Positions 44,924 through 54,526 of a stretch of DNA of 64,000 nt are shown piece by piece. Below the pieces are notes generated by a model. It made no database searches and was not told where the DNA came from. It worked only from the letters and a program-made list of their open reading frames with translations. Position numbers and translations under genes: made by a program. The DNA is from Bradyrhizobium commune (lineage in GTDB: Bacteria; Pseudomonadota; Alphaproteobacteria; Rhizobiales; Xanthobacteraceae). The DNA is taken from the NCBI RefSeq assembly GCF_015624505.1, contig NZ_CP061379.1, positions 744,001-808,000 of the forward strand, read 5' to 3'. Position 1 is the first letter of the stretch. Every line of letters begins with the position of its first letter.

Positions 44924-46390
44924 GTGTTTGGTTTGAGATATTTTACTGTGGCTGCCGTATTGATGATTGCAGCGTTGGCCGCGCCGGCGGGGGCGGCCGA
45001 TATGGCGGCGAGCCTTCCGGTCAAAGCCCCTGCCGTCGGTCCGCTCTACGACTGGAGCGGCTTCTTTGTCGGCGTCAACGCCGGTTATGGTCTCGGACGG
45101 GATCCCACATCGAGCAACGATGTGCTCTTCGGCAGCACCAGCAATTTTTCGATCGGGCCGCAGGGCGTTCTGGGCGGTGTCCAGGCCGGCTATAATTGGC
45201 AATCCGGACATGTGGTCGTCGGTGCGGAGGCGGATTTTCAAGGAAGCGCGCAGCGCGATTCGGTTTGCGTCTCGCGCTGTCTCATCAACTTTCCTGGCTT
45301 CAACGCCGCCTCCCAGATCGACGAGAGCCTGTCTTGGTTCGGCACTGTTCGCGGCCGGCTGGGCTGGGCCCAGGGCCCCGCGCTGTTCTATCTGACGGGC
45401 GGCTTGGCCTACGGCCGGGTCGAAAACACGGTTACGCGATCCGAGACGGCCAATCCAACGCAGACATTCCGCGTTGGTCAGGTCAACACCGGCTGGACCG
45501 CCGGCGTCGGCATGGAGACGGGGATCGCGCATGGCTGGAGCGTCAAGGCCGAATATCTCTATGTCGATCTCGGCAGCATCACCAATTCCTACATCTATGG
45601 TTTTTTTGTCGTTCCAGAAACAGTCTCGAGCAATATCCGCGACCACGTGTTTCGTGTTGGCCTGAACTACCGGCCGTCCGATCGCAGCAATGCCTATGCG
45701 GCGATGCCGCCGCCCGCGCCGGTCGTGTCGTCCTGGGCCGGGGTGCATATCGGTCTCAACACCGGTTATGCGGTGGCGCGGAATCCGACCTCCGATCTGA
45801 TGGTCGGGCTCGCTCCGATGAACGAGAGCTTCAATCTCGACCCTTCCGGCTGGATCGGCGGCGGTCAGGTCGGTATCGATAGGCAATTCGGCAGCTGGGT
45901 GGCAGGCCTCGAGGCCGACATTCAGGCGAGCTCGCAAAAATCGTCGTACAACTGTCTCAGTTGCAGCGAGGCGGGTCCGTTCTCCTCGCTGATCTATTTG
46001 AAGATGGATCAGAGCCTGCCGTGGTTCGGGACCGTGCGCGGCCGGCTCGGCTGGAGCACGCCGACAACGTTGCTATACGCGACTGGCGGCTTCGCCTATG
46101 GGCAAGCCAATCTGCGGGTCAGCTACTACAATAACAGTTTCGTGGGACCGGACTTCTCCACGACCGTCACTCAGTCGGGCGTGAAGTCCGGCTGGACTGT
46201 CGGTGGCGGTAGCGAGATGAAGCTCGGCGGAGCATGGTCGGCGAAGGTGGAATATCTCTATGTCGATCTCGGCAGCCAGTCGGTCAGCTTCGTCCATGAC
46301 ATGGGGCTCGGCTTTACCAGAACCATCACGGACTCAACGAGCGTGCACGAGCAGGTGGCTAGGGTCGGCCTGAACTATCGGTTCGATTGA
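44924..46390 (+). CDS. Outer membrane protein with two tandem Omp25-like beta-barrels
   Basis: 488 residues from a GTG at 44924 preceded by GGAGGA; a TTG at 44912 overlaps that ribosome site. Signal peptide about residues 1-25 (ALAAPAGAAD). Two homologous ~230-residue barrels: first about residues 45-255 (YDWSGFFVGVNAGYGLGRDP to FRVGLNYRP), second about 270-488 (SSWAGVHIGLNTGYAVARNP to ARVGLNYRFD). Both repeat SLSWFGTVRGRLGW / SLPWFGTVRGRLGW and AEYLYVDLGS / VEYLYVDLGS. A normal Omp25/RopB protein has one barrel. Function unknown; divergent AraC neighbour. Confidence 0.87.
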   Translation: MFGLRYFTVAAVLMIAALAAPAGAADMAASLPVKAPAVGPLYDWSGFFVGVNAGYGLGRDPTSSNDVLFGSTSNFSIGPQGVLGGVQAGYNWQSGHVVVGAEADFQGSAQRDSVCVSRCLINFPGFNAASQIDESLSWFGTVRGRLGWAQGPALFYLTGGLAYGRVENTVTRSETANPTQTFRVGQVNTGWTAGVGMETGIAHGWSVKAEYLYVDLGSITNSYIYGFFVVPETVSSNIRDHVFRVGLNYRPSDRSNAYAAMPPPAPVVSSWAGVHIGLNTGYAVARNPTSDLMVGLAPMNESFNLDPSGWIGGGQVGIDRQFGSWVAGLEADIQASSQKSSYNCLSCSEAGPFSSLIYLKMDQSLPWFGTVRGRLGWSTPTTLLYATGGFAYGQANLRVSYYNNSFVGPDFSTTVTQSGVKSGWTVGGGSEMKLGGAWSAKVEYLYVDLGSQSVSFVHDMGLGFTRTITDSTSVHEQVARVGLNYRFD

Positions 46391-46439
46391 CGCACGTCGC
46401 GATGACGTTGGATCCCGACGTCATCGCGCATTTGGATGC

Positions 46440-47258
46440 TTAGCCGATCTGCTTCTCGCCGTGCCGCTCCGACAGCGTAAAGATCTCGACGCCGGTGGCG
46501 GTGACGCCGACCGAGTGCTCGAACTGCGCCGACAGCGAGCGGTCGCGGGTCACCGCGGTCCAGCCGTCGGAGAGAATCTTCACGTGCGGCTTGCCGAGAT
46601 TGATCATCGGCTCGATGGTGAAGAACATGCCGGGCTTGAGCTGAACGCCCTCGCCGGGCCGGCCGATATGGATGATGTTCGGCTCGTCGTGGAACATGCG
46701 CCCCAGGCCATGGCCGCAGAAATCGCGCACCACGCTCATGCCCTGCGGCTCGACGAAGCTCTGGATGGCGTGGCCGATGTCGCCGGTGGTGGCGCCGGGT
46801 TTTACCGCGGCGATGCCGCGCATCATCGCTTCATACGTCACCTCGATCAGCCGCTCGGCCTTGCGAGCGATCGCGCCGACCGCATACATCCGGCTGGAAT
46901 CGCCGTACCAGCCGTCGACGATGAAGGTGACGTCGATGTTGACGATGTCGCCTTCCTTGAGCGGACGGTCGCCGGGCATGCCGTGGCAGACCACGTGGTT
47001 GAGCGAGGTGCAGGTCGAGTAGCGGTAGCCGCGATACATCAGCGTCGCCGGATAGGCGCCATGGCTGAAGGCGAACTCGCGGACGAACTCGTCGATGCGC
47101 TCGGTCGGCACGCCGGGCCCGATGATGTCGGTGAGCTCGTCGAGGCACTTCGCCACCAGCGCGCCCGCCTTGCGCATGCCGGCAAAGGCGCTCGGGCCAT
47201 GCAGCTTGATCTGTCCGGTCTTGCGCAGGGAGGTATCGGTGGCTTCGACGTAGCTCAT
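46440..47258 (-). CDS. map: Type I methionine aminopeptidase
   Basis: 272 residues. The pita-bread metal set is complete: His in NHVVCHGMPG, Asp pair in VNIDVTFIVDGWYGDSS, His in GHGLGRMFHDEP, Glu in FTIEPMINLG and Glu in AQFEHSVGV. It removes N-terminal methionine from nascent proteins in the cytoplasm. No N-terminal zinc-finger extension. The first residues (MSYVEATDTSLRKTGQIKL) are slightly longer than in enterobacterial Map. Own transcription unit, facing the double-barrel gene. Confidence 0.95.
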   Translation of the reverse strand: MSYVEATDTSLRKTGQIKLHGPSAFAGMRKAGALVAKCLDELTDIIGPGVPTERIDEFVREFAFSHGAYPATLMYRGYRYSTCTSLNHVVCHGMPGDRPLKEGDIVNIDVTFIVDGWYGDSSRMYAVGAIARKAERLIEVTYEAMMRGIAAVKPGATTGDIGHAIQSFVEPQGMSVVRDFCGHGLGRMFHDEPNIIHIGRPGEGVQLKPGMFFTIEPMINLGKPHVKILSDGWTAVTRDRSLSAQFEHSVGVTATGVEIFTLSERHGEKQIG

Positions 47259-47377
47259 GCGGGCGCTATCTTCTGGGATGTCTCGATGTTGGCGGAAAGG
47301 CTTGATTTCAGGACCAATTTAATGATTGCGGGCCTGCGTGCAAGCTTAGCCTACCCGCCATGCGCCCGAAAGCCGGC

Positions 47378-48694
47378 TCAATTCGGGACTTCTACGGTGG
47401 TTTCGACCGGTAGCGCGCCGCCGCGGACGCGGATTTCGCGGACGGGGTAGGGAACCCGGATGCCCTCGCGCTTGAAGGCGTCCCACAGCGCCAGCATCAC
47501 GTCGCTTTTGACATTGTCCATGCCGTCGGGGTCCGCAATCCAGAAGGTCAGCGAGAACTTCATCCCGGCCTCCGCGAACTCGGTCAGGATGCTGTTCGGC
47601 GGCTTGCCCTTCTGGGCGCGGGGATGGGCGGAAGCGGTTTCGGCGGCGAGCTTGCAGACCAGTTTCGGGTCGGCGTCGTAATTGGTGCCAAAGGCGATCT
47701 TCACCAGCGTGTTCTTGTCGGTATAGGTCCAGTTGACGACCTTCTGGGTCACCAGATCCTCGTTCGGCACCAGGAACTCGCGGCCGTCGCCGGCGGCAAC
47801 CGAAATATAGCGCGTCTTCATCGCGCTGATGCGCCCGGTGTTGTCGCCGATGGTGACGAGATCGCCCGGCTTCACCGATTTGTCGGCGAGCAGGATGATG
47901 CCCGAGATGAAGTTCGCGACGATTTTCTGGAGGCCGATACCGATGCCGACGCCGACCGCGCCGGAGAACACCGCAAGCGCCGACAGGTCGATGCCGACCG
48001 CGCCGAGCGCGATCACGACCGCGATGACCAAAAGCCCGATGCGGATGATCTTGACCAGCAGCACCTGGATCGACGGCGTCAAATCGGTCGCCGAGTTGAT
48101 CTTGCTCTCGGCAAAATTGCTGGCGATGTTGGTGAGCCAGAGTGCAATGAGCAGCAGCGCACCGGCCTTGATGACCAGCAGCGGCGTCAGCCGCAGCCCG
48201 CCGAGCACGATCGCATAGGAGTCGAGCAGGTCGACCGTCGTATCGAGCTGGCCGATGATCGACAGCGCGGCGACGAACCACGCGGTCACCGACACCAGCT
48301 TGACGATGAAAGCGTTGCGCAGCACCGAGGTCACGAGCCGGATCGCCAGCCAGGCCAGCCCCAGCTTGGCGGCGACCATCAACAGATAGGAGCGGCTCGG
48401 CCAGGTCGCGTGATACATCACGATACGCGAGATGATCACGAGCAGCGTGAACACCGCCGTCGACGCGCTTGCGACCATCGCGCGGGCGAAATGGCGAAGA
48501 GGCATCGGCCAATCCTTCGCCAGCGAATTCGGGTCGACGCGGCTGCGAACACCGGTCTCCGCCGCATAGGCGATCCCGGCCGCAGCCAGAATGAGACCAA
48601 ATTGCAGGTAGAACCAGGGCGAGGAGATTTCCGCCCCGACGCTGCGCGCCGTGGTCTGCACGAACTCCATGAAGTCTTTGAGGTCCATGTCCAT
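47378..48694 (-). CDS. Mechanosensitive ion channel, MscS family
   Basis: 438 residues from the ATG at 48694. Five or six membrane segments occupy residues ~20-215; the pore helix and beta domain of MscS follow: AVFSGAVGVGIGIGLQKIVA, NFISGIILLADKSVKPGDLV and ISAMKTRYISVAAGDGREFL. The cytoplasmic vestibule region ends near residue 438. It opens under membrane tension to release solutes on osmotic downshock. Divergent from the K+/H+ antiporter gene, both dealing with osmotic balance. Confidence 0.9.
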   Translation of the reverse strand: MDMDLKDFMEFVQTTARSVGAEISSPWFYLQFGLILAAAGIAYAAETGVRSRVDPNSLAKDWPMPLRHFARAMVASASTAVFTLLVIISRIVMYHATWPSRSYLLMVAAKLGLAWLAIRLVTSVLRNAFIVKLVSVTAWFVAALSIIGQLDTTVDLLDSYAIVLGGLRLTPLLVIKAGALLLIALWLTNIASNFAESKINSATDLTPSIQVLLVKIIRIGLLVIAVVIALGAVGIDLSALAVFSGAVGVGIGIGLQKIVANFISGIILLADKSVKPGDLVTIGDNTGRISAMKTRYISVAAGDGREFLVPNEDLVTQKVVNWTYTDKNTLVKIAFGTNYDADPKLVCKLAAETASAHPRAQKGKPPNSILTEFAEAGMKFSLTFWIADPDGMDNVKSDVMLALWDAFKREGIRVPYPVREIRVRGGALPVETTVEVPN

Positions 48695-48899
48695 GGGGGG
48701 TCTCGTCGCGAGGGATTTGATTCGAGGGCGCGCGGCAGAATCCCACAACGGGGAGCGCCGGACCATCGTTACACCGGCATGTGAAGCGCGTTAAGGCCGC
48801 AAAATGCGGGCAGATTGCCGCGAGCGGGAGAAAATGGGTTGGCGCGGAACTGTGGCGACGATAAGGATGCCATTCTAGCGATTTGTAGCCGGAAGGTGG

Positions 48900-50693
48900 A
48901 TGGCCTCTCTCGACTCCGTCAGCATTGCCATTTTGCTCGGCGCCGTCCTGGTGATGGCCGGCATCCTGTCGAGCCTGCTTGCGTTGCGCTTCGGCGCGCC
49001 GCTGCTGCTCGTCTTCCTGGCGATCGGCATGCTGGCCGGCGATGCCGGCCCCGGGCAGCTCCAGTTCGACGACGTCCGCACCACCTATCTGGTCGGCTCG
49101 GTCGCGCTGGCCCTGATCCTGTTCGACGGCGGCCTGCGCACGCGCTTTGCCAGCATCCGCACCGTGCTCGCGCCGTCCGTGGTGCTCGCGACCGTCGGCG
49201 TGCTGCTGACCGCGCTGATCACGGCGCCGTTTGCGAAATACGCCCTCGATCTCAACTGGACGGAGTCGCTCCTGGTCGGCGCCGTGGTGGCCTCGACCGA
49301 TGCGGCTGCGGTGTTCCTGCTGGTGCACACCCAGGGCCTGCGCCTGCGCCCGCGCGTCGGCGCGACGCTGGAGGCGGAATCCGGCACCAACGATCCCTTC
49401 GCGATCTTCCTCACCTTGATGCTGGTCGAATACATCTCGCTCGGCTCGAGCTCGCCCGGCCATGTGGTGATGGAGTTCATCCAGGAGGCCGTGCTCGGCG
49501 CGATCGTCGGCGTGATCGGCGGACGCCTCGTCGTCATTGGGCTCAATCAGGTGGCGCTGCCGCAGGGCCTGCACGCGCCATTCGTCACCACCGCGGCGCT
49601 CGTGATCTTCGGCGGCTCGCAGATCCTGCACGCCTCCGGCTTCCTCGCGGTCTATCTCGCCGGCATCATCATCGGCAACCGGCCGACGCGCGCGCATAAT
49701 TCCGTCGTCGCCTTCCTGGATGCGGCGACCTGGCTGGCGCAGATCGTGATGTTCGTCCTGCTCGGCTTATTGGTTTCGCCGAGCCGGCTCGGCACCAGCG
49801 TGTTGCCGGCGGTCGGCGTCGCCTTCGTGCTGATGCTGGTCGCCCGTCCGCTCGCGGTGTTCGTCTGCCTGGCGCCATTCCGCTTCAACTGGCGCGAAAA
49901 GATCTTCATCGCCTGGACCGGCTTGCGCGGCGCGGTCGCGATCTTCCTGGCGTCGATCCCGATGCTGGTCGGGTTGTCGAAGGCCTATCTCTATTTCGAC
50001 GTCGCCTTCGTCGTCGTCATCATCTCGCTCCTGCTGCAGGGCTGGACGCTGGCGCCCGCCGCACGCAAGCTGCACGTCGCGCTGCCGCGGGCCGAGCGCG
50101 GCCCGCGCCGCGTCGAGCTCGATCTGCCCGGCCAGCTCGAGCAGCAGCTGGTCGGCTATTCCGTGCGGCCGAAGAGCCTGTATTTCCGCCGCGGCCTGAT
50201 CCCGTCCTGGTCGAAGCCGACGCTGGTGATCCGCAACGAGAACATCCTTACGCCTGTGGAAGCCGACCCGATCGCGCCCGGCGACTACATCTATCTGCTG
50301 GCGCCGCCGGAAAAGGCCGAGGCGCTCGACCGCTTCTTCGTCGACATGCAGCCGAGCACGGCGCCCGATCCGCATCTGCTCGGCGACTTCATGGTCTCCG
50401 GCGAGCACACGCTGGCCGAGCTCGCCGAGATCTACGGCGTGAAGGTGAGTGACGACGAGAGCAAGCTGACCCTGGCCGACTATTTCGACGTCCATCTCGA
50501 CCGCGCGCCGAAAGAGGGTGCCGAACTTGCTCTGGGTGAGATCGTCCTGGTCGCGCGCAGCATTTCCGGCGGCCGCGTCAACGTCGTCGGCCTCCGCCTG
50601 CCGGAAGACGAGGAGACGCCCGCACCGCCGACGCGACGCCAGGCGCTGCGGAAGAAGCTCGCGGAGATCTGGACGTCGGTGGCGGGGGTTTAG
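48900..50693 (+). CDS. Potassium/proton antiporter, CPA1 family (NhaP2/CvrA-like)
   Basis: 597 residues. Twelve or so membrane segments to about residue 390 with the ion-site region VVASTDAAAVFLLVHTQGLR and LEAESGTNDPFAIFLTLMLV. A cytoplasmic TrkA_C domain (about residues 410-480, LVIRNENILTPVEADPIAPG) and a CorC_HlyC-like domain (about 500-585) follow, as in NhaP2. It exports K+ in exchange for protons. The C-terminal half binds nucleotides or regulates transport in homologues. Confidence 0.9.
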   Translation: MASLDSVSIAILLGAVLVMAGILSSLLALRFGAPLLLVFLAIGMLAGDAGPGQLQFDDVRTTYLVGSVALALILFDGGLRTRFASIRTVLAPSVVLATVGVLLTALITAPFAKYALDLNWTESLLVGAVVASTDAAAVFLLVHTQGLRLRPRVGATLEAESGTNDPFAIFLTLMLVEYISLGSSSPGHVVMEFIQEAVLGAIVGVIGGRLVVIGLNQVALPQGLHAPFVTTAALVIFGGSQILHASGFLAVYLAGIIIGNRPTRAHNSVVAFLDAATWLAQIVMFVLLGLLVSPSRLGTSVLPAVGVAFVLMLVARPLAVFVCLAPFRFNWREKIFIAWTGLRGAVAIFLASIPMLVGLSKAYLYFDVAFVVVIISLLLQGWTLAPAARKLHVALPRAERGPRRVELDLPGQLEQQLVGYSVRPKSLYFRRGLIPSWSKPTLVIRNENILTPVEADPIAPGDYIYLLAPPEKAEALDRFFVDMQPSTAPDPHLLGDFMVSGEHTLAELAEIYGVKVSDDESKLTLADYFDVHLDRAPKEGAELALGEIVLVARSISGGRVNVVGLRLPEDEETPAPPTRRQALRKKLAEIWTSVAGV

Positions 50694-50726
50694 AACTCGT
50701 GGTGATAGCGGACAACACTCTCTTGG

Positions 50727-50864
50727 GTCGTCCCGGCGAAGGCCGGGACCCATAACCACAGGGCGACGTTTGGCGAAGGCTGGTAGTTATTCTTGCCGTG
50801 GTACTGACGCCTGCGTTTCACCGATCGATCACGCGGTATGGGTCCCGGCCTTCGCCGGGACGAC
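50727..50864. mobile_element. Short mobile palindromic repeat, copy 2 (CCCGGCGAAGGCCGGG family)
   Basis: 138-base unit with the same inverted ends as copies 1 and 3 (GTCGTCCCGGCGAAGGCC start, GGCCTTCGCCGGGACGAC end) and an interior that is clearly related to copy 3 in the same orientation (AACCACAGGG, TTTGGCGAAG, GATCACGCGGTATGGG). It fills the gap between two convergent genes and may terminate both. Confidence 0.85.
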
Positions 50865-50877
50865 TGCGGAGAGTGCA

Positions 50878-51786
50878 TCACTTCCCCGCCGGCACCACCT
50901 TCATCCAATGCCGCGCAATCGCAGCCCGCGGGGCGATCCAGGCCACATTGCTCCCCGCGATATGCGCCAAAATCCGCTCCAGCGCGCCGATCCGGCCGGG
51001 GCGGCCGATCATGCGCAGGTGCAGGCCGATCGACATCATCTTCGGCGATGTTTCGCCCTCGCGAATCAGCCATTCGAAGGCGTCGATGACGTAGTCGGCG
51101 AAATCCTGCCCGCTGAAACGGCCGGCATTGTAGTACTGCATGTCGTTGGTGTCGAAAGCGTAAGGCAGCACCAGATGCTGCTTGCCGGCGACCTCCCGGT
51201 AGTAAGGCAAATCGTCATTATAGGCGTCGCTGTCGTAGAGGAAGCCGCCGTCCTCGACCAGCAGGCGCCGCGTGTTCGGCGAGGTGGCCGAGCGGGTGTG
51301 CCAGCCGACGGGCCGCTGTCCCGTGACGCGCTCGATCGTCGCCACTGTCTTGGCGATGACGGCCCGCTCGCTCGCCTCGTCCATGTCGGCGTGGCTCTGC
51401 CAGCGCCAGCCATGTGCTGACACCTCGTGGCCCCGCGCGATGGCATCGCGTGCCAGCGCCGGCGAGCGCTCGACCGCGCGGCCGCAGGAGCTCACCGTCA
51501 CCTTGACGCCGTGCGCGTCGAACAAATCCATGATGCGCCACCACGCCGCGCGCGTGCCGTATTCGAAATGGCTGTCGATGCAGGAATCCGGGCCGTCGAG
51601 CCGGTGCACGACCTCGTAGATCGCCTCGTTGTTGGCATCGCCATCGCTGACGGAGAACTCCGAGCCCTCCTCGAAGTTCACCACCAGCGACACCGCGACC
51701 AGCGCGCCGTTCGGCCAGCGTGGATCCGGCGGCTTGCCGCGATAGCCGGCGAAGTCGCGCTGCGAAGATTTGAGTTCGTTGCTCAT
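50878..51786 (-). CDS. Polysaccharide deacetylase family protein (PuuE/allantoinase-like)
   Basis: 302 residues. NodB-type fold of the allantoinase (PuuE) group: SLVVNFEEGSEFSVSDGDAN near the N-terminus, HGVKVTVSSCGRAVERSP, ARGHEVSAHGWRWQSHADMD and the final FEWLIREGETSPKMMSIGLH. It hydrolyses C-N bonds in ureide- or N-acyl-type small molecules. It is the last gene of the polyamine/opine-type ABC operon (51790-55563) and lies 3 bases after the preceding stop, so its substrate is probably what the transporter brings in. Confidence 0.85.
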   Translation of the reverse strand: MSNELKSSQRDFAGYRGKPPDPRWPNGALVAVSLVVNFEEGSEFSVSDGDANNEAIYEVVHRLDGPDSCIDSHFEYGTRAAWWRIMDLFDAHGVKVTVSSCGRAVERSPALARDAIARGHEVSAHGWRWQSHADMDEASERAVIAKTVATIERVTGQRPVGWHTRSATSPNTRRLLVEDGGFLYDSDAYNDDLPYYREVAGKQHLVLPYAFDTNDMQYYNAGRFSGQDFADYVIDAFEWLIREGETSPKMMSIGLHLRMIGRPGRIGALERILAHIAGSNVAWIAPRAAIARHWMKVVPAGK

Positions 51787-51789
51787 GGA

Positions 51790-52590
51790 TCAGTCCGAGG
51801 TTCCGGCCATGCGGTGCAGGCCGACGACGCGGTCGCTGACGAACAGCAGGATCACCGTGCCGGCGAGGATGAGGGTAGAGAGCGCCGCGAGCGTCGGATC
51901 GGGCGCCTCCTCGATATATTGCAGCATGCGGATCGGCAGCGTCTTGGTGCGGACATCGGCGAGGAAGATCGAGACCGGATAATTGTCGAATGAGGCGAGG
52001 AACGAGAAGATCCCGGCGATCAGGAACGATGGCGCCAGCGCCGGCACCATCACCCGCAGCACGCTGCCCGGATAGGTGCAGCCGAGCGTGCGCGCCGCCT
52101 CGATCAGGGTGAAGTCGAACCGCGCCAGCCCCGCGATCATGGTGCGCGCGACATAAGGCAGCGTGATCACGAGATGTGCGACCAGCAGCGTTGCCCAGGG
52201 CGCGGTGAAGCCGATCGCGCGAAAGCCCTGGAGCAGCGCGATGCCGAGCACCAGGCCCGGCATCATCAGCGGTGAGACCAGCGCGGTGGCAAAGACGCCC
52301 GCGCCTGGCAGCTTGCCGCGCGCGATCGCGATGGCCGCGAGCGTGCCGCAGACCAGCGAGATCGCAGTCGAGAGCAGCGCGATCTGAAGCGACAGCAGCA
52401 GCGACGGCCAGAAGCCGTCGAGCCGGCCGATCCGGCCATACCAGCGCGTCGAGGCGCCGGTCAGCGGCAAGTCGAACACCGGCGTCGGCGAGAAGCTCGC
52501 GGCTGCAATCACCAGCAGCGGTATGATCAGGAACAACGCCAGCGCGATGGCCATCACCCAGCAGAATGCGATTGCGGTCCTGCTCATCAC
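51790..52590 (-). CDS. ABC transporter permease (PotC-like)
   Basis: 266 residues. Six hydrophobic segments; the EAA loop reads FTLIEAARTLGCTYPGSVLR near residue 180. Typical second permease (PotC/PhnV type) of spermidine/putrescine/iron-type importers. Its ATG overlaps the stop of the partner permease by four bases (ATGA). The operon order is binding protein, ATPase, permease, permease, deacetylase. Confidence 0.9.
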   Translation of the reverse strand: MMSRTAIAFCWVMAIALALFLIIPLLVIAAASFSPTPVFDLPLTGASTRWYGRIGRLDGFWPSLLLSLQIALLSTAISLVCGTLAAIAIARGKLPGAGVFATALVSPLMMPGLVLGIALLQGFRAIGFTAPWATLLVAHLVITLPYVARTMIAGLARFDFTLIEAARTLGCTYPGSVLRVMVPALAPSFLIAGIFSFLASFDNYPVSIFLADVRTKTLPIRMLQYIEEAPDPTLAALSTLILAGTVILLFVSDRVVGLHRMAGTSD

Positions 52591-53450
52591 TTTGGCTCCC
52601 GCGACAGCCGCGCGCTGAGCGTCACGACAGCAATCGCAATCGCCAGCAGCACGACCCCGGCGGCGGCGCCGAAGCCGGGCTCGCGGGCCAGCAGATAGGC
52701 CTTTGCGATCGTGGTCGCGAGCGTCGGGTATTTTTCCCCGATCAAGAGCGTCGGCACCACATAGGCGGAGACTGACAACGAGAACACCAGCGCCACGCCC
52801 GCGATGATGCCCGGCAGCGTCAGCGGCAGGATCACGCGAAAGAACGTCACCACCGGCGAGGCGCCGAGCATGGCGGCAGCTTCCGCATAACGCGGATCGA
52901 GCTGGGCGACGATCGCGTAGATCGGCAGGATCATGAACGGCAGGAAAATGTTGACGGCGCCGACGATCAGCGCGGTCTCGGTAAAGATCATCCGGATCGG
53001 ATCCTCGATGATGCCGAGTGCCATCAGCGTCTCGTTGACGATACCGTCGCTGCGCAACAGGATGGTCCAGGCGAAGGCTTTCACGATGACGCTGGCCGCC
53101 AGCGGCAGGAACAGGGTCGCCAGCAGCACGGAGCGTAAGGGCCCGCGGGCGCGCGCCAGGGCGAAGGCGGCGGGATAGCTGATCAGGAAGGCGATGATGG
53201 TCGTCATCAGCCCAAGCCGCAACGAATTCCAGATCACCCAGAGATAATAGGGCGTGCCGAGCAGGCGCCTGTAATGCGCGAAGGTCAGGCCATTGGCGTC
53301 AACGATGCTGACGCCAAGCAGCAGCACCAGCGGCAGCGCGAACACGCCGGCGATGATCACGAAGGACGGCAGCACGAATCCGATCGCGGTCAGCCGCTCG
53401 CGGTCGACCGCAGGCGCCGCGACGGGTGCGGGAAGCGCTGCATCGGTCAT
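52587..53450 (-). CDS. ABC transporter permease (PotB-like)
   Basis: 287 residues with six membrane segments; the EAA loop is DPRYAEAAAMLGASPVVTFF followed by RVILPLTLPGIIAGVAL near residue 200. PotB-type permease that pairs with the PotC-like protein at 51790. Overlaps the ATPase stop by four bases at 53447-53450. It forms half of the inner membrane channel. Confidence 0.9.
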   Translation of the reverse strand: MTDAALPAPVAAPAVDRERLTAIGFVLPSFVIIAGVFALPLVLLLGVSIVDANGLTFAHYRRLLGTPYYLWVIWNSLRLGLMTTIIAFLISYPAAFALARARGPLRSVLLATLFLPLAASVIVKAFAWTILLRSDGIVNETLMALGIIEDPIRMIFTETALIVGAVNIFLPFMILPIYAIVAQLDPRYAEAAAMLGASPVVTFFRVILPLTLPGIIAGVALVFSLSVSAYVVPTLLIGEKYPTLATTIAKAYLLAREPGFGAAAGVVLLAIAIAVVTLSARLSREPK

Positions 53451-54526
53451 GCCTGCGCCTCCATCGGAAACGCAAAGGTCTCGGTCACAGGCCAGCTCAG
53501 GCGGATCTCGTCATGCACGCGCGGGATCGTACCGTCGCGCCCGGAGAGTTCGGCGAGCAGGCTTTCGCCGGCGCCGGCATCGACCTCGACCAGCGTGCGC
53601 GAGCCCTGGAACACCACGGAGCGCACGCGCCCGGCTGCGGAATTCGCTTCGCCCCGTTCGCCAAGACGAAGCTGCTCGGGGCGGGCCGCGATGATGACGG
53701 GGGAGCCCGCCTTGAAACTGCCGAGCGCGGAGAGGCGGCCAAGCTTGGTCTCGACATCGACCCTGCCGTCATTGGCCGCCAGCACGGTGCCGGCAATCCG
53801 CGTCGAGAGCCCGACGAAGTTGAGTGCGAACAGGCTCGCGGGCCGCAAGTAAAGCTCGCGCGGTTCGGCGAGCTGCTCGATGCGTCCCTTGTTCATGACC
53901 GCGACGCGGTCGGACATGGTCAGCGCCTCGTCCTGGTCGTGCGTCACGAAGATCGCGGTCGCCTTGACGTCCTGGAGCAGGCGGCGCAGCTCGACCTGCA
54001 TCTCCTCGCGCAGCTTGCGATCGAGCGCGGAGAGCGCCTCGTCGAACAGCAGCACGTCGGGCTCGACCGCGATCGCGCGCGCCAGCGCCACGCGCTGCTG
54101 CTGGCCGCCCGACAGTGCCGAGATGCGCCGTCCGGCGAGATGGCCGAGCTTGACCAGCGACAGCGCGCGCTCGACCGCAACATCGATCTCGCGCTTGGCT
54201 GCGCCGCGCACCTTCAGCCCGAATGCGACGTTGCCCGCGACAGTCAGATGCGGAAACAGCGCGTAGCTCTGGAACACCACGCCGACATTGCGCTTGTGCG
54301 GCGGCACCTGGGTGATGTCGCGCCCGGCGAGCTCGACCTTGCCGGCATCCGGCTGTGCCAGCCCCGCGATGGCGCGCAGCAACGTGGTCTTGCCGCAGCC
54401 GGACGGGCCGAGCAGCGTCACCAGCTCGCCGCGACGGATGGTGAGATCGATATGATCGAGGACCGTGGTCGGGCCGTACCGCTTGGAGACGCCGCGGACG
54501 ACGAGATGCGGGCTGCTCTCGCTCAT
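53447..54526 (-). CDS. ABC transporter ATP-binding protein (PotA-like)
   Basis: 359 residues from the ATG at 54526, which overlaps the stop of the binding-protein gene by four bases; a frame running on to 55177 is only an antiparallel-frame shadow of that gene. Walker A LLGPSGCGKTTLLRAIAGLA (about residue 42), signature LSGGQQQRVALARAIAVEPD, Walker B LLFDEALSALD and the switch His in FVTHDQDEAL. A C-terminal TOBE_2 domain (residues ~275-355) marks the PotA/polyamine-iron class. Energises the operon's importer. Confidence 0.93.
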   Translation of the reverse strand: MSESSPHLVVRGVSKRYGPTTVLDHIDLTIRRGELVTLLGPSGCGKTTLLRAIAGLAQPDAGKVELAGRDITQVPPHKRNVGVVFQSYALFPHLTVAGNVAFGLKVRGAAKREIDVAVERALSLVKLGHLAGRRISALSGGQQQRVALARAIAVEPDVLLFDEALSALDRKLREEMQVELRRLLQDVKATAIFVTHDQDEALTMSDRVAVMNKGRIEQLAEPRELYLRPASLFALNFVGLSTRIAGTVLAANDGRVDVETKLGRLSALGSFKAGSPVIIAARPEQLRLGERGEANSAAGRVRSVVFQGSRTLVEVDAGAGESLLAELSGRDGTIPRVHDEIRLSWPVTETFAFPMEAQA

